Positions 1-12,400 of a DNA stretch of 64,000 bases are shown here, piece after piece. The translations under genes and the position numbers were made by a program. The notes under the pieces were generated by a model, which searched no databases, was not told where the DNA came from, and saw nothing but the letters and a program-made list of their open reading frames with translations. This DNA is from Canna indica (lineage: Eukaryota; Streptophyta; Magnoliopsida; Zingiberales; Cannaceae). Position 1 is the stretch's first letter. The number at the start of each line of letters is the position of its first letter. Location: NCBI GenBank assembly GCA_034359265.1, contig CP136890.1:64501-128500 (forward strand), given 5' to 3'.

Positions 1-1950
1 GCTTGGCTTGGCTTGGCTAGGCTCGGCTCGGCTTAGCTTGGCTTGGCTTGGCTTGGCTTGGATTGGTTGTTCTTGGCTTGGCTGAAATTTGCTCGGTTCA
101 GCTCGATTTGGCTAAGTTTGGCTCGACTAGACTCTTCTCGGCTAGGATCATCTTGCCTAGACTTGGCTCGGCTAGGTTCATGTCAGCTTAGCATGGCTCG
201 GCTCGGCTCGACTATGATAGTCAAGCCAAGCCAAGCCTATCCAAGCCCAGCCAAGCCAAGCCAAGCACAGCCCAGCCAACCTCACATCAGCCCGAACTCA
301 TTTGAACTATGTTTTCACTCCGGCTAGGCTTGGCTCGACTCGGCTCGGCTCGGCTGGGCTCAGGTCATCTCAGCTTAGCTCAACTCGGCTCGGCTCGGCT
401 CCGCTGGGATCAGGTCAGCTCAGCTTGGCTCGACTCGACTAGGATAGGCTAAGCTCGGTTCAGTTTATCTTAGATTGCCTAGGTTTAGCTTAGCTTGGCT
501 CATGTTGGCTCGATTAGGCGTGAACGACTCGTAGTAGATTAACAAATAGATGGGCTAAGCTGAGCCAAGCCGAGTCGAGCTTAGCCAATCCTAGCTGAGC
601 CAAGCCGAGCCGAGCCGAGCCAAGTCGAGCCGAGTCGAGCCAATCCTAGGCGGAGTGAAAACGGAGTTCAAAAAAAATCTACGCATGATGTGAGGTTGGA
701 TTGGCTGAGCTTGGCTTGGCTTGGCTCGGCATGGCTTGGCTTGGCTCGACTCGGCTTGGCTTGGCTCGACTTTGCTTGACTTTGCTTGGCTTGGCTTGGA
801 TCGGCTCAGCTGAACTGAGCTTGGTTCGGTTTGGCACAGCATAGCTCTGCTCGAACCGGCTCTGTCAAAGACTAGGTAATGCTCAGCTACACTTGGCTTG
901 GCTTTGCTTGGCTAGGCTCGGCTTGGGTTGGCTGGGCTTGGCTAGGCTCGGCTGGGCTTGGCTTGGCTTGGCTTTGCTTGGTTTGGCTGTTCTTGGCTTG
1001 GCTGAGTTTGGCTCGGCTCGACTCGATTAGGCTAAGTTTGGCTCGACTAGACTCGGCTCGGCTAGGATAAGCTTGCCTAGACTTGGCTCGGCTATGCTCA
1101 TGTCAGCTTAGCAAGGCTCGGCTCGGCTCGGCTCGACTATGATAGGCTAAGCTCGGTTTAGTTTAGCTTAGCTTGGCTCCTATTTGGCTCGGTTATGCGT
1201 GAACGTCTTGGCGTAGCTTAACAAATAAATAGGCTAAGCCGAGCTGAACGTAGCTGAGATAATCGAGTCTTTGACAGAGCCGGTTCGAGCTGAGCTAAGA
1301 TGAGCCAAACCGAGCCAAGCTCAGTTCAGCCAACCCGAGCCGAGGCGAGTCGAGTCGAGTCGAGCCTAGCTCATCCTAGCTATGCCAAGCCGAGCCAAGC
1401 AAAGCCGAGCCAAGCCAAGCCTAGCCTAGCCTAGCCTAGCCAAGCTGAGCCGAGCCAAGCCAAGCCGAGCCAAGCCAAGTCAAGCCAAGTCAAGCCAAGT
1501 CAAGCCAAGTCAAGCCAAGCCAAGCCAAGCCAAGTTGAGTCAAGCCAAGCCAAGCCAAGCCTAGCCAAGCCAACCTCACAACACGCGTATAATTTTTTCG
1601 AACTCTATTTGTACTCCGTTTTCACTTCAGCTAGGCTTGGCTCGGCTTGGCTTGGCTCGGATAGGCTTGGCTTGGCTCGACTTGGCTCGGTTGGGCTTAG
1701 CTAGGATGAGTTTGGCTCGGCTCAATTTGGCTTAGCTCGACTCGACTTAGCTCGGCTCGGCTTGGATGAACTGAGCTTGGATCGGTTTGGCTCAACTTAG
1801 CTCTGCTCGAACCGGCTCTGTCAAAGAATCGGTTAGGCTCAGCTACGCTCGGCTTGGCTTTGCTTGGCTTGGCTAGGCTTGGCTTGGCTTTATTGCGCTT
1901 GGCTTAGCTTGGGTTGGCTTGGCTCGGCTTGGCTTGGCTCGACTTGACTT

Positions 1951-2028
1951 GGCTTGGCTTGGCTTGGCTTGGCTTGGCTTGGCTTGGCTTGGCTTGGCTT
2001 GGCTTGGCTTGGCTTGGCTTGGCTTGGC
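1951..2028 (+). repeat. Perfect GGCTT run
   Basis: About 15 uninterrupted GGCTT copies, among the most homogeneous stretches of the array. This suggests recent slippage or expansion against an older degenerate background. A comparable pure AAGCC run lies near 8,155-8,200. Confidence 0.9.
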
Positions 2029-5000
2029 TAGGCTAGGCTTAGCTAGGATGAGCTTGGTTCGGCTAGGCTCAGCTAGACTCGATTCGGCTCGGCTTGACTT
2101 GGCTGAACTGAGCTTGGCTCGGCTTGGCTGAACTGAGCTTGGCTCGGTTTGGCTCAGCTTAGCTCTGCTCGAACTCGCTCTATCAAAGACTCGGTTAGGC
2201 TCATCTATGATCGGCTTGGCTTTACTTGGCTAGGCTCGGCATGGCTTGGCTAGGCTTGGCTAGGCTCGGCTTGGCTTGGTTTGGCTTGGCTCGGCTTGGC
2301 TTGGCTTTGCTTTGCTTGGTTGTTCTTGGCTTGGCTGAGCTCGGCTCGGCTCGGCTCGAGTAGACTAAGTTTGGCTCGACAAGGCTCAACTTGGCTCAGC
2401 TCGGCTTAGATTGGTCTGGCTCGACTAGGCTCAGCTTGGCTAGACTTGGCTCGGCTCGGCTAGGCTCTGGTCAACTTAGCTCGGCTCGGCTCGGCTTGGC
2501 TATGCTCGGTTTGGCTTGGCTGAGCTGGGCTTGGCTTGGCTCGGCTTGGCTTGGCTTGGCTTGGCCTGGCTAGGCTCGGCTCGGCTCGGCTCAATTTGGC
2601 TAAGTTTGGTTCGGCTCAGCTCGACTCGATTAGGCTAAGTTTGGCAAAGCTCGGCACGATTAGGCTAAGTTTGGCTCGACTAGGCTCAGCTCAGCTTAGC
2701 TCGGCTCGGCTCGGCTTAGATTGGCTTTGCTCGGTTAGGCTCAGCTTGGCTAGACTTGACTCGGCTCAGCTCAGCTCGGCTAGGCTCAGGTCAGCTTAGC
2801 TTGGATCGGCTCGGTTAGGCGTGGACATCTTGGCGTAGTTTAACAAATAGATAGGCTAAGCCGAGCTAAGCGTAGCTGAGATAATCGAGTCTTTGACAGA
2901 GCCGGTTCGAGTTGAGCTAAGATGAGCCAAACCGAGCCAAGCTCAGTTCAGCCAACCCGAGCCGAGGTGACTCGAGTCGAGCCGAGCCAAGCAAAGCCGA
3001 GCCGAGCCAAGCAAAGTCGAGCCAAGTCAAGCCAAGCCAAGCCAAGCCAAGCCAAGCTAAGCCAAGCCAAGCCAAGCCACCAAGCCAAGCAAAGCAAAGA
3101 CAAGCCAAGCCAAGCCGAGCCAAGCCGAGCCAAGCCAAGCCAAGCCAATCCAGGCCGAGCCTAGCCATTCCCAGCCAAGCCAAGCCAAGCACAACCCAGC
3201 CAACATCATATCATGCGTAGAATTTTTTCGAACTCATTTGAACTCCGTTTTCACTCCAGCTAGGCTTGGCTCGATCAGCTCGGCTCGGCTGGGCTCAGGT
3301 TAGCTCAGCTTAGCTCAACTCGGCTCGGCTCGGCTCGGCTCGGCTCGGCTCGGCTCGGCTCCGCTGGGATCAGGTCAGCTCAGCTTGGCTCGACTCGGCT
3401 AGGATAGGCTAAGCTCGGCTTAGTTTAGCTTAGCTCGGGTCAGTTTAGCTTAGATTGCCTAGGTTTAGCTTAGCTTGGCTCATGTTGGCTCGATTAGGCG
3501 TGAACGACTCGGACTAGATTAACAAATAGATAGGCTAAGCTGAGCCGAGCCGAGTCGAGCTTAGCCAATCCTAGCTGAGCCAAGCCGAGCCGAGCCGAGC
3601 CAAGTCGAGCCGAGTCGAGCCAATCCTAGGCGGAGTGAAAACGGAGTTCAAATGAGTTCGAAAAAAATCTACGCATGATGTGAGGTTGGATTGGCTGAGG
3701 TTCGCTTGGCTAGGCTTGGCTTGGCTTGGCTTGGCTCGGCTTGGCTTGGCTCGACTTTGCTTGACTTGGCTTGGCTTGGCTCGGCTCGGCTGAACTGAGC
3801 TTGGTTCGGTTTGGCACAGCTTAGCTCTGCTTGAACCAGCTCTGTCAAAGACTCGGTAATGCTCAGCTACACTTGGTTTGGCTTTGCTTGGCTAGGCTAG
3901 GCTCGGCTTGGCTTGGCTGGGCTTGGCTAGGCTTGGCTCGACTTGGCTCGGCTTGGCTAGGCTTGGCTAGGCTCGGCTTGGCTTGATTTGGGTTTGCTTG
4001 GCTTGGCTTGGCTTGGCCTGGCTTTGCTTTGCTTTGCTTGGTTGTTCTTGGCTTGGCTGAGCTTAGCTCGGCTCGGCTCGATTAGACTATGTTTGGCTCG
4101 ACAAGGCTCAACTTGGCTCGGCTCGGCTTAGATTGGCCTGGCTCGGCTAGGCTCAGCTTGGCTAGACTTGGCTCGGCTCGGCTAGGCTTAGGTCAACTTA
4201 GCTCGGCTCGGCTTGGCTTGGCTTGGCTCGGTTTGGCTTGGCTGGGCTTGGCTTGGCTTGGCTTGGCTTGGCTTGACTTGGCTTGGCTTGACTTTTCTTG
4301 GCTAGGCTCGGCTCGGCTCGATTTGGCTAAGTTTGGTTCGGCTCAGCTCGACTCGATTAGGCTAAGTTTGGCTAAGCTCGGCTCGATTAGGCTAAGTTTG
4401 GCTCGACTAGGCTTAGCTCGGCTTGGCTCGGCTTAGATTGGCTTTGCTCGGTTAGGCTCAGCTTGGCTAGACTTGACTCGGCTCAGCTCAGCTCGGCTAG
4501 GCTCAGGTCAGCTTAGCTTGGATCGGCTCTGCTAGGATTGGCTAAGCTCGGCTCAGTTTAGCATAGCTTGGCTCCTATTAACTCGGTTAGGCGTGAACAT
4601 CTTGGCGTAGTTTAACAAATAGATAGGCTAAGCCGAGCTAAGCGTAGCTGAGATAATCGACTCTTTGATAGAGTCGGTTCGAGTTGAGCTAAGATGAGCC
4701 AAACCGAGCCAAGCTCAGTTCAGCCAACCCGAGCCGAGGTGACTCGAGTCGAGCCGAGCCAAGCCAAGCCGAGCCGAGCCTAGCTCATCCTAGCTAAGCC
4801 CAGCCGAGCCAAGCAAAGTCGAGCCAAGTCGAGCCAAGCAAAGTCGAGCCAAGTCAAGCCAAGCCAAGCTAAGCCAAGCCAAGCCAAGCCAAGCCAATCC
4901 GTGCCGAGCCTAGCCAAGCCCAGTAGAGCCAAGCAAAGTCAAGCCAAGTCAAACCAAGCCAAGCCAAGCCAAGCTGAGCCAAGCCAAGCCAATCCGAGCC

Positions 5001-8000
5001 GAGCCTAGCCGAGCCTAGCCAAGCCCAGCCAAGCCAAGCCAAGCCAATCCAGGCCGAGCCTAGCCAAGCCCAGCCAAGCCAAGCCAAGCACAGCCAGCCA
5101 ACATCACATCATGCGTAGAATTTTTTCGAACTCATTTGAACTCCGTTTTCACTCCAGCCAAGCCAAGCCAAGCCGAGCCAAGCCAAGCCGAGCCAAGCCA
5201 AGCCGAGCCAAGCCAAGCCAAGCCAAGCCGAGCCAAGCCAAGCCAAGCCAAGCCAAGTCAATCCGTGCCGAGCCTAGCCAAGCCAAGCCAAGTCGAGCCA
5301 AGCCAAGCCAAGCCAATCCAGGCCGAGCCTAGCCATGCCCAGCCAAGCCAAGCACAGCCCAGCCAACATCACATCATGCGTAGAATTTTTTCGAACTCAT
5401 TTGAACTCCGTTTTCACTCCAGCTAGGCTTGGCTCGATCATCTCGGCTCGGCTGGGCTCAGGTTAGCTCAGCTTAGCTCAACTCGGCTCGGCTCGGCTCC
5501 GCTGGGATCAGGTCAGCTCAGCTTGTCTCGACTCGGCTAGGATAGGCTAAGCTCGGCTCAGTTTAGCTTAGCTCTGGTCAGTTTAGCTTAGATTGCCTAG
5601 GTTTAGCTTAGCTTGGCTCATGTTGGCTCGATTTGGCGTGAACGACTCGGAGTAGATTAACAAATGGATAGGCTAAGCTGAGCCGAGCCGAGTCGAGCTT
5701 AGCCAATCCTAGCTAAGCCAAGCCAAGCCGAGCCAAGCCAAGTTTAGTCAAGCCAAGCCAAGCCAAGCCAGGCCAGGCCAAGCCAACCTCACAACATGCG
5801 TAGAATTTTTTCGAACTCTATTTGAACTCCGTTTTCACTCCAGCTAGGCTTGGCTTGGCTCGACTTGGCTCGGCTTGACTCGGCTGGGCTTAGCTAGGAT
5901 GAGTTTTGCTCGGCTCGGCTTGGATGAACTGAGCTTGGCTCGGTTTGTCTCAACTTAGCTCTGCTCGAACCGGCTCTATCAAAGAATCGATTAGGCTCAG
6001 CTGCGCTCGGCTTGGCTTTGCTTGGCTTGGCTAGGCTTGGCTAGGCTCGGCTTGGCTCAGCTTGGCTTGGCTTTATTGCCCTTGGCTTAGCTTGGCTTGG
6101 CTCGGCTTGGCTTGGCTCGACTTGACTTGGCTTGGCTTTGCTCGATTGGCTCGGCTCGGGTTGGCTGAACTAAGCTTTGCTCAGTTTGGCTCATCTTAGC
6201 TCAACTCGAACCGGCTCTGTCAAAGACTCGATTATCTCAGCTACGCTTAGCTCGGCTTAGCCTATCTATTTGTTAAGCTACGTCAAGACGTTCACGCCTA
6301 ACCGAGCCAACAGGAGCCAAGCTAAGCTAAACTGAGCCGAGCTTAGCCAATCCTAGCCGAGCCGATCCAAGCTAAGATGACCTGAGCCTAGCCGAGCCGA
6401 GCTGAATTGAGTCAAGTCTAGCCAAGCTGAGCCTAACCGAGCAAAGCCAATCTAAGCAGAGCCGAGCCGAGCTAAGCTGAGCTGAGCCTAGTCGAGCCAA
6501 ACTTAGCCTAATCGAGCCGAGTTGAGCAAAACTTAGCCTAATCGAGTCGAGCTGAGCCGAACCAAACTTAGCCAAATCGAGCCGAGCCGAGCCTATCCAA
6601 GAAAAGCCAAGCCAAGCCCAGTCAAGCCAAGTTAAGCCGAGCCGAGCCAAACCAAGCCAACCCAAGCCGAGCCAAGCCAAACCAAGCCTAGCCAAGCCTA
6701 GCTGAGCCGAGCCAAGCCGAGCCAAGCCAATCTAAGCCGAGCCGAGCCAAGTTGAGCCTTGTTGAGCCAAACTTAGTCTAATCGAGGCGAGCCGAGCTAA
6801 GCTCAGCCAAGCCAAGAACAACCAAGCCAAGCTAAGCCGAGCCAAGCCAAGCCAAACCAAGTCAAGCCGAGCCAAGCCAAGCCCATCCAAGCCCAGCAAG
6901 CCATGCCGAGCCTAACCAAGCAAAGCCAAGCCGAGCATAGATGAGCCTAACCGAGTCTTTGATAGAGCCGGTTCGAGCAGAGCTAAGCTAAGCCAAACCG
7001 AGCCAAGCTCAGTTTAGCCAAGTCACGCCGTGCCGAGCCATGCCGAGCCAAGTCGAACCAAGCTCATCTTAGCTAAGCCTAGCCAAGCTAAGCCAAGCAC
7101 AATAAAGCCAAGCCAAGACGAGTCTAGCCAAGTCTAGCCAAGCCTAGCCAAGCCTAGCCAAGCAAAGCCAAGCCGAGCGTAGTTGAGCCTAACCGATTCT
7201 TTGATAGAGACGGTTCGAGCAGAGCTAAGTTGAGCACAACCGAGCCAAGCTCAGTTCATCCAAGCCGAGCCAAGCTCAGTTCATCCAAGTCAAGCCAAGA
7301 TGAGCCTAACCGAGCAAAGCCAATCTAAGCTGAGCCGAGCCGAGCAAAGCTGAGCATAGTTGAGCCAAACATAGCCTAATCGAGCCGAGCGAGCCAAAAT
7401 TAGCTTAATCGAGCCGAGCGAGCCAAACTTAGCCAAATCGAGCCGAGCCGAGCCTAGCCAAGAAAAGCCAAGCCAAGCCCAGTCAAGCCAAGCCAAGCCG
7501 AGCTGAGCCAAGCCAAGCCAACCCAAGCTTAGCCAAGCCCAGCCAAGCCAAACCGGGCCTAGCCAAGCCTAGCTGAGCCAAGACAAGCCGAGCCAAGCCA
7601 AGCCGAGCCGAGCTGAGCTAAGCTGACCTGAGCCTAGCCGAGCCGAGCCAAGTCTAGCCAAGCTGAGCCTAGACGAGCTAAGCCAATCTAAGCCGAGCCG
7701 AGCCAAGTTGAGCCTAGCCGAGCTAAGCCAATCTAAGCCGAGCCGAGCCAAGTTGAGCCTTGTCGAGCCAAACTTAGTCTAATCAAGCCGAGACGAGCTA
7801 AGCTCAGCTAAGCCAAGAACAACCAAGCCAATTCAAGCCAAGCCAAGCCAAGCCAATTCAAGCCGAGCCCAACCAAACCATGCCGAGCCTAACCAAGCAA
7901 AGCCAAGCCGAGCATAGATGAGCCTAACCGAGTCTTTGATAGAGCCGGTTCATGCAGAGCTAAGCTGAGCCGAACCGAGCCAAGCTCAATTCAGCCAAGC

Positions 8001-9530
8001 CGAGCCAAGCTCAGTTCAGCCAAGTCAAGCCGAGCCGAGCCAAGCTCAGTTCAGCCAAGTCAAGCCGAGCCGAGCCAAGCCGAGACAAGCCGAACCAAGC
8101 TCATCCTAGCTAAGCCTAGCCAAGCCAAGCCAAGCCAAGCCAAGTCAAGTCGAGCCAAGCCAAGCCAAGCCAAGCCAAGCCAAGCCAAGCCAAGCTAAGC
8201 CAAGCGCAATAAAGCCAAACCAAGCCGAGCCTAGCCAAGCCTAGCCAAGCCGAGCGTAGGTGAGCCTAATCAATCCTTTGACAGAGCAATTTGGAGAAGA
8301 GCTAAGTTGAGCCAAACTGAGCCAAGCTCAGTTAATCCAAGCCGAGCCGAGCCAAGTCGAGTCGAGCCAAGCCAAACTCATCCTAGCTAAGCCCAGCTGA
8401 GTCAAGCCGAGCCAAGTCGAGCCAAGCCAAGCCAAGCCGAGCCAAGCCTAGCTGGAGTGAAAACGGAGTTCAAATAGAGTTCAAAAAATTCTACGCATGT
8501 TGTGAGGTTGGCTTGGCTTGGCTTGACTCAACTTGGCTTGGCTCGCCTTGGCTTGGCTTGGCTTGGCTTGGCTTGGCTTGGCTCGGCTTGGCTTGGCTTG
8601 GCTTGGCTTGGCTCGGCTTGGCTAGGCTTGGCTTGGCTTGGCTCGGCTTGGCTAGGCTTGGCTTGGCTTGGCTTGGCTTTGGCTTAGCTAGGCTTGTCTT
8701 GGCTTGGCTTTGCTCGGCTTTGCTTGGCTCGGCTTGGCTTAGCTAGGATGAGCTAGGCTCGGCTCGGCTTGGCTTGGCTCGGCTCGACTCGACTCGCCTC
8801 GGCTCGGGTTGGCTGAACTGAGCTTGGCTCAGTTTGGCTCATCTTAGCTCAGCTCGAACCGGCTCTGTCAAAGACTCGATTTTTTCAGCTACGCTTAGCT
8901 CGGCTTAGCCTATCTATTTGTTAAGCTACACCAAGACGTTCACGCATAACCGAGCCAATAGGAGCCAAGATAAGCTAAACTGACATGAGCCTAGCTGAGC
9001 CAAGTCTAGGCAAGCTGATCCTAGCCGAGCCGAGTCTAGTCGAGCCAAACTTAGCCTAATCGAGCCGAGCCGAGCCAAGCTAAGAACAACCAAACCAAGC
9101 AAAGCCAAGCCAAGCCAAGCCAAGCCAAGCCAAGCCAAGCTAAGCCAAGCCAAGCCAAGCCAAGCCAAGCTACGCCGAGCCGAGCCTAGCCTAACCTAGC
9201 CAAGCCGAGCCAAGCCATGCCAAGCCGAGCCTAGCCAAGCCCAGCCAAGCCAAGCCGAGCCTAGCCAAGCAAAGCCAATCCAAGTGTAGCTGAGCATTAC
9301 AGAGTCTTTGATAGAGCCGGTTCGAGCAGAGCTAAGCTGTGCCAAACCGAACCAAGCTCAGTTCAGCCGAGCCGAGCCAAGCCAAGCCAAGCAAAGTCAA
9401 GCAAAGTCGAGCCAAGCCAAGCCGAGCCAAGCTAAGCCAAGCCAAGCCTAGCCAAGCCAAGCTCAGCCAATCCAACCTCACATCATGCGTAGAATTTTTT
9501 CGAACTCATTTGAACTCCGTTTTCACTCCC

Positions 9531-9538
9531 CCTAGGAT
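9531..9538 (+). repeat. hAT target-site duplication, left copy
   Basis: CCTAGGAT immediately precedes the MITE and is repeated exactly at 9,950-9,957. Eight bases is the hAT-superfamily duplication length. Confidence 0.9.
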
Positions 9539-9949
9539 GAGGGGCGGCAAAAATAGGCACGACACGATAGCACGACACAATAACTGCGAGCCGGGCCAAA
9601 AAATTCGTCCTGATAAGCTTATCGGGCCGGCTCTTATCTGGCCGGGCCGGCCCGTTTGGCCCGCTAAACATATATAAAATAAAACATATATAATATAACA
9701 AGTCTAGATTAGGGCTTGTTATTTGATGCTTATTTAGTCTCTTAAATATTTTAAATTATTTTTTTTACAATTTTTTAAGAAATTTTTTTGTTAATAAGAG
9801 GGCTCGCGGGCCGTGCCGGGCGGCCCGCAAAATATTGCGGGCCGGGAATTTCCGGCCCACTGAGTTAGCGGGCCGGGCCGGCACGCCACCTTATCGTGCC
9901 GGCCCGGCCCGGCCCGTTCACTATGGGCCGGCCCATTTTGCCACCCTTA
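9539..9949. mobile_element. hAT-type MITE (411 bp)
   Basis: The ends are imperfect terminal inverted repeats: GAGGGGCGGCAAAAATAGGC on the left, and TAAGGGTGGCAAAATGGGCC when the right end is read on the other strand. An 8-bp duplication CCTAGGAT flanks them. Both subterminal regions are rich in GGCCGGCC/CGGGCCGG palindromic motifs, and the centre is AT-rich. There is no transposase, so it is non-autonomous. The TIR start with GGCAAAAT and GGGCCGG subterminal motifs is typical of plant hAT elements. The sequence at 43,283 shows the undisturbed site (CCTAGGATTGGCTCG), which confirms insertion after array duplication. Confidence 0.9.
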
Positions 9950-10933
9950 CCTAGGATTGGCTCGACTCAGCTCGACTTGGCTCGGCTTGGCTCAACTAGG
10001 ATTGGCTAAGCTCGACTCGGCTCGGCTGAGCTTAGCCTATCTATTTGTTAATCTACTCCGAGTCGTTCACGCCTAATCGAGCCAACATGAGCCAAGCTAA
10101 GCTAAACCTAGGCAATCTAAGCTAAACTGACCCGAGCTAAGCTAAACTAAGCCGAGCTTAGCCTATCCTAGCCGAGTCGAGCCAAGCTGAGCTGACCTGA
10201 TCCCAGCGGAGCCGAGCCGAGCCGAGTTGAGCTAAGCTGAGCTAACCTGAGCCCAGCCGAGCCGAGCTGATCGAGCCAAGCCTAGCTGGAGTGAAAACGG
10301 AGTTCAAATGAGTTCGAAAAAATTCTACGCATGATATGATGTTGGCTGGGCTGTTCTTGGCTTGGCTTGGCTGGGCTTAGCTAGGCTCGACTCGAATTGG
10401 CTTGGCTTGGCTTGGCTCGACTTTGCTTGGCTCGATTGGGCATAGCTAGGATGAGCTAGGCTCGGCTCGGCTCCACTCGAGTCGCCTCGACTCGGGTTGG
10501 CTGAACTGAGCTTGGCTCGGTTAGTCTCATCTTAGCTCAACTCGAACCGACTCTATCAAAGACTAGATTATCTCAGCTACGCTCAGCTCGGCTTAGCCTA
10601 TTTATTTGTTAAGCTACGCCAAGACGTTCACGCCTAACTGAGCCAACAGGAGCCAAGCTAAGCTAAACTGAGCCGAGCTTAGCCAATCCTAGCCGAGCCG
10701 ATCCAAGCTAAGCTGACTAGAGCCTAGCCGAGCCGAGCTTAGCCGAGTCAAGATGAGCCTAACCGAGCAAAGCCAATCTAAGCTGAGCCGAGCCGAGCAA
10801 AGCTGAGCATAGTTGAGCCAAACTTAGCCTAATCGAGCCGAGCTGAGCCAAACTTAGCCTAATCGAGCCGAACTGAGCCGAGCCAAACTTAGCCAAATCG
10901 AGTCGAGCCGAGCCTAGCCAAGAAAAGCCAAGA
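9950..10933. repeat. Type I pentanucleotide array, right of the MITE
   Basis: The second target duplication (9,950-9,957) is followed by array with reverse-oriented motif A copies at 10,039 and 10,600 and an inverse motif B near 10,300. It matches 43,290-44,300. Repetition stops at 10,933 after AAGAAAAGCCAAG, where LTR-like sequence starts. The counterpart near 44,296 continues as array, so this is an insertion or rearrangement breakpoint. Confidence 0.9.
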
Positions 10934-12375
10934 TAAATGATAAAGCAATTAAGCACAAAATAATAAGGCAATGCAAATATGCAATTTATAGTTGTTCGGC
11001 CCCAATGCCTACTCCACTACCTAAGCACCCCGCTTAGAATTTCCAAACTAGTTTTACTAGATTAATTTGAGTTTCCCTTATACACGAGGACTTTTCACCG
11101 GAAAGTCTCACTCTCGACCTAAGGTCCATCCACACCCGGAAGTCTCCGCCTTCTTGTCGAGAGCACTTATCCCACCTCAACCCTAAGGGACAACTAAACT
11201 AATCCTAGTAAACACTACGTTTACACAAGTGGTTTTACTCCTCTTCACCAAGGAGACCACTTCACAATCAACAAGACCTAAACTCTAGGTCTTTACACAT
11301 ACACAAATAAAAACATAGTTGAAATAATAATAAAATTACAATTGAAAGAGCTTAAGATAAAACCAATGTTTGCAAGCTCCTTTCACAGCCTTGAATCCTC
11401 CAACTCGTCAAGTCGTGAAGCTTGAACAATTTTCGAGTTGAGGCAACAGCAAGCGGCACTTGAAGAAGAACTCGATGAAGAACAGGGCGCGCTTTGATTA
11501 ATCTTTTGGAAGGATTTAAATCTTCCTTTTGATGGCTCAATGAAATCTATAAGAATGAAGGAAGAAGTATTAAAACAATAATATGAGGTTATATTTATAC
11601 CCTCGTTAAGCAATGGTTGTTCAACGGATAAAAAACTATCCGTTATAGCCGCCGATCGAAGCACCGGTCGAAGCATCGATCGACCGGTCCTTCGATCGCT
11701 CGAATTATTCTCTAGTCGATTGATCGATGGGTCGATCGCCAGACGCAGATCGCGCCATCCACAATCTTCGGTTGACCCATCAGTCGATTGATGAATTTAC
11801 GTCAAACGCCTATAAGCAGGTCGGTCAACCGATTGGTCGACCGCCAGCCTCGGCCAATTTCTGGCTTTGGTCGGTCGACCACCCGACGCAATATACTTGT
11901 GTTTTCTTCTTTCGGTCGACCGACGCAAGCTGCATCTGCAGCTAGCCTCTGTCCGGTTGACCGATCAGTCGACTGCCAGGGCTACTGCCCCTTTTTACCT
12001 ACAGTCGATCGACCGCCCGATCGACCAAACCTTGGCTGAGATTGTTTTCTTCAGCCTTTTTCTTCCACGCTTGGTTTTCAGGTTTCGGCTTTCAACAAGC
12101 ATCATCTTGGAGAGTTTTTGACTTGATCTTTGGACTCGTCCAAGCAACTTGGGTGCACTCGTTGATCTTTGAGAAACTTCCGTGATGAACCCGAGCGCGA
12201 CGATCAATGTCCTTTTGATTTCGCAATTTCTCTGATTTATCCGATCGAGGACATCCAACGCTAGTCGATATGGAACCTGAAAGATATTCTCAATGAAATT
12301 ATTAGTTCCATATTTGTTATCATCAAAACCATTAAGATCGAGATTAAGGCTAAGGTTGAAAACCTAAAGCCAACA
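10934..12375 (-). mobile_element. Probable solo LTR of a retrotransposon (copia-like)
   Basis: On the minus strand this block begins TGTTGG (RC of CCAACA at 12,370-12,375) and carries a clear TATA box, TATAAATA, at 11,592-11,599. After that come a CG-rich region with repeated CGATCGACC motifs and a tail resembling plant LTR R/U5 sequence (TATAGTTGTTCGGCC near 10,990). There is no coding capacity for gag or pol. Length (about 1.4 kb) and layout fit a long plant LTR. The 3' end of the LTR is not a clean CA and no 5-bp target duplication is seen, so the left end may be truncated or rearranged. The family is inferred from general layout only. Confidence 0.5.
11592..11599 (-). promoter_or_regulatory. 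TATA box of the LTR
   Basis: TATAAATA on the minus strand, about 780 bp inside the proposed LTR start. This is a normal position for the U3/R border of a long LTR. Confidence 0.5.
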
Positions 12376-12400
12376 CCCTAGGGTAAACCTAGGGCTGCCA

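Larger units (their letters stand above)
1..9538. repeat. Degenerate GGCTY/RAGCC pentanucleotide array, type I
   Basis: Almost every base belongs to a 5-bp repeat of the form GGCTN (mostly GGCTT or GGCTC) or its complement. Polarity switches repeatedly, for example GGCTY to RAGCC near 541, back near 680, and again near 1,220 and 1,600. Switches coincide with motif A or motif B. Variation is mainly T versus C at the fifth base, with CTCAG variants, which fits decay of CpG in TCGGC. Because 5 bp reads as a 15-base, five-codon cycle without stops, long spurious frames of (AKPSQ)n or (GLAWL)n appear on both strands. I see no gene in this stretch. Confidence 0.95.
280..10933. repeat. Higher-order repeat copy 1 (type I array)
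   Basis: The order and spacing of landmarks here recur at 36,205-44,849. Examples are the motif B variant reading CCTCACATCAGCCC (280 and 36,205), motif A copies at 1,220 and 37,117, 3,521 and 38,968, and 6,264 and 40,818, and inverse motif B at 8,461 and 42,130. The interval 9,475 to 10,039 is 420 bp longer than its counterpart, exactly the hAT MITE plus its target duplication. The interval 6,264-8,461 is about 0.9 kb longer than in the other copy, so the unit has gained or lost array since duplication. The copy is cut off at 10,933 by LTR sequence. Confidence 0.7.

Noticed and set aside
11660..12020. Repeated CGATCGACC motifs as an operator or palindromic control region
   Set aside because: Such TCGATCGACC runs are more simply part of a plant LTR U3; no gene depends on them here.
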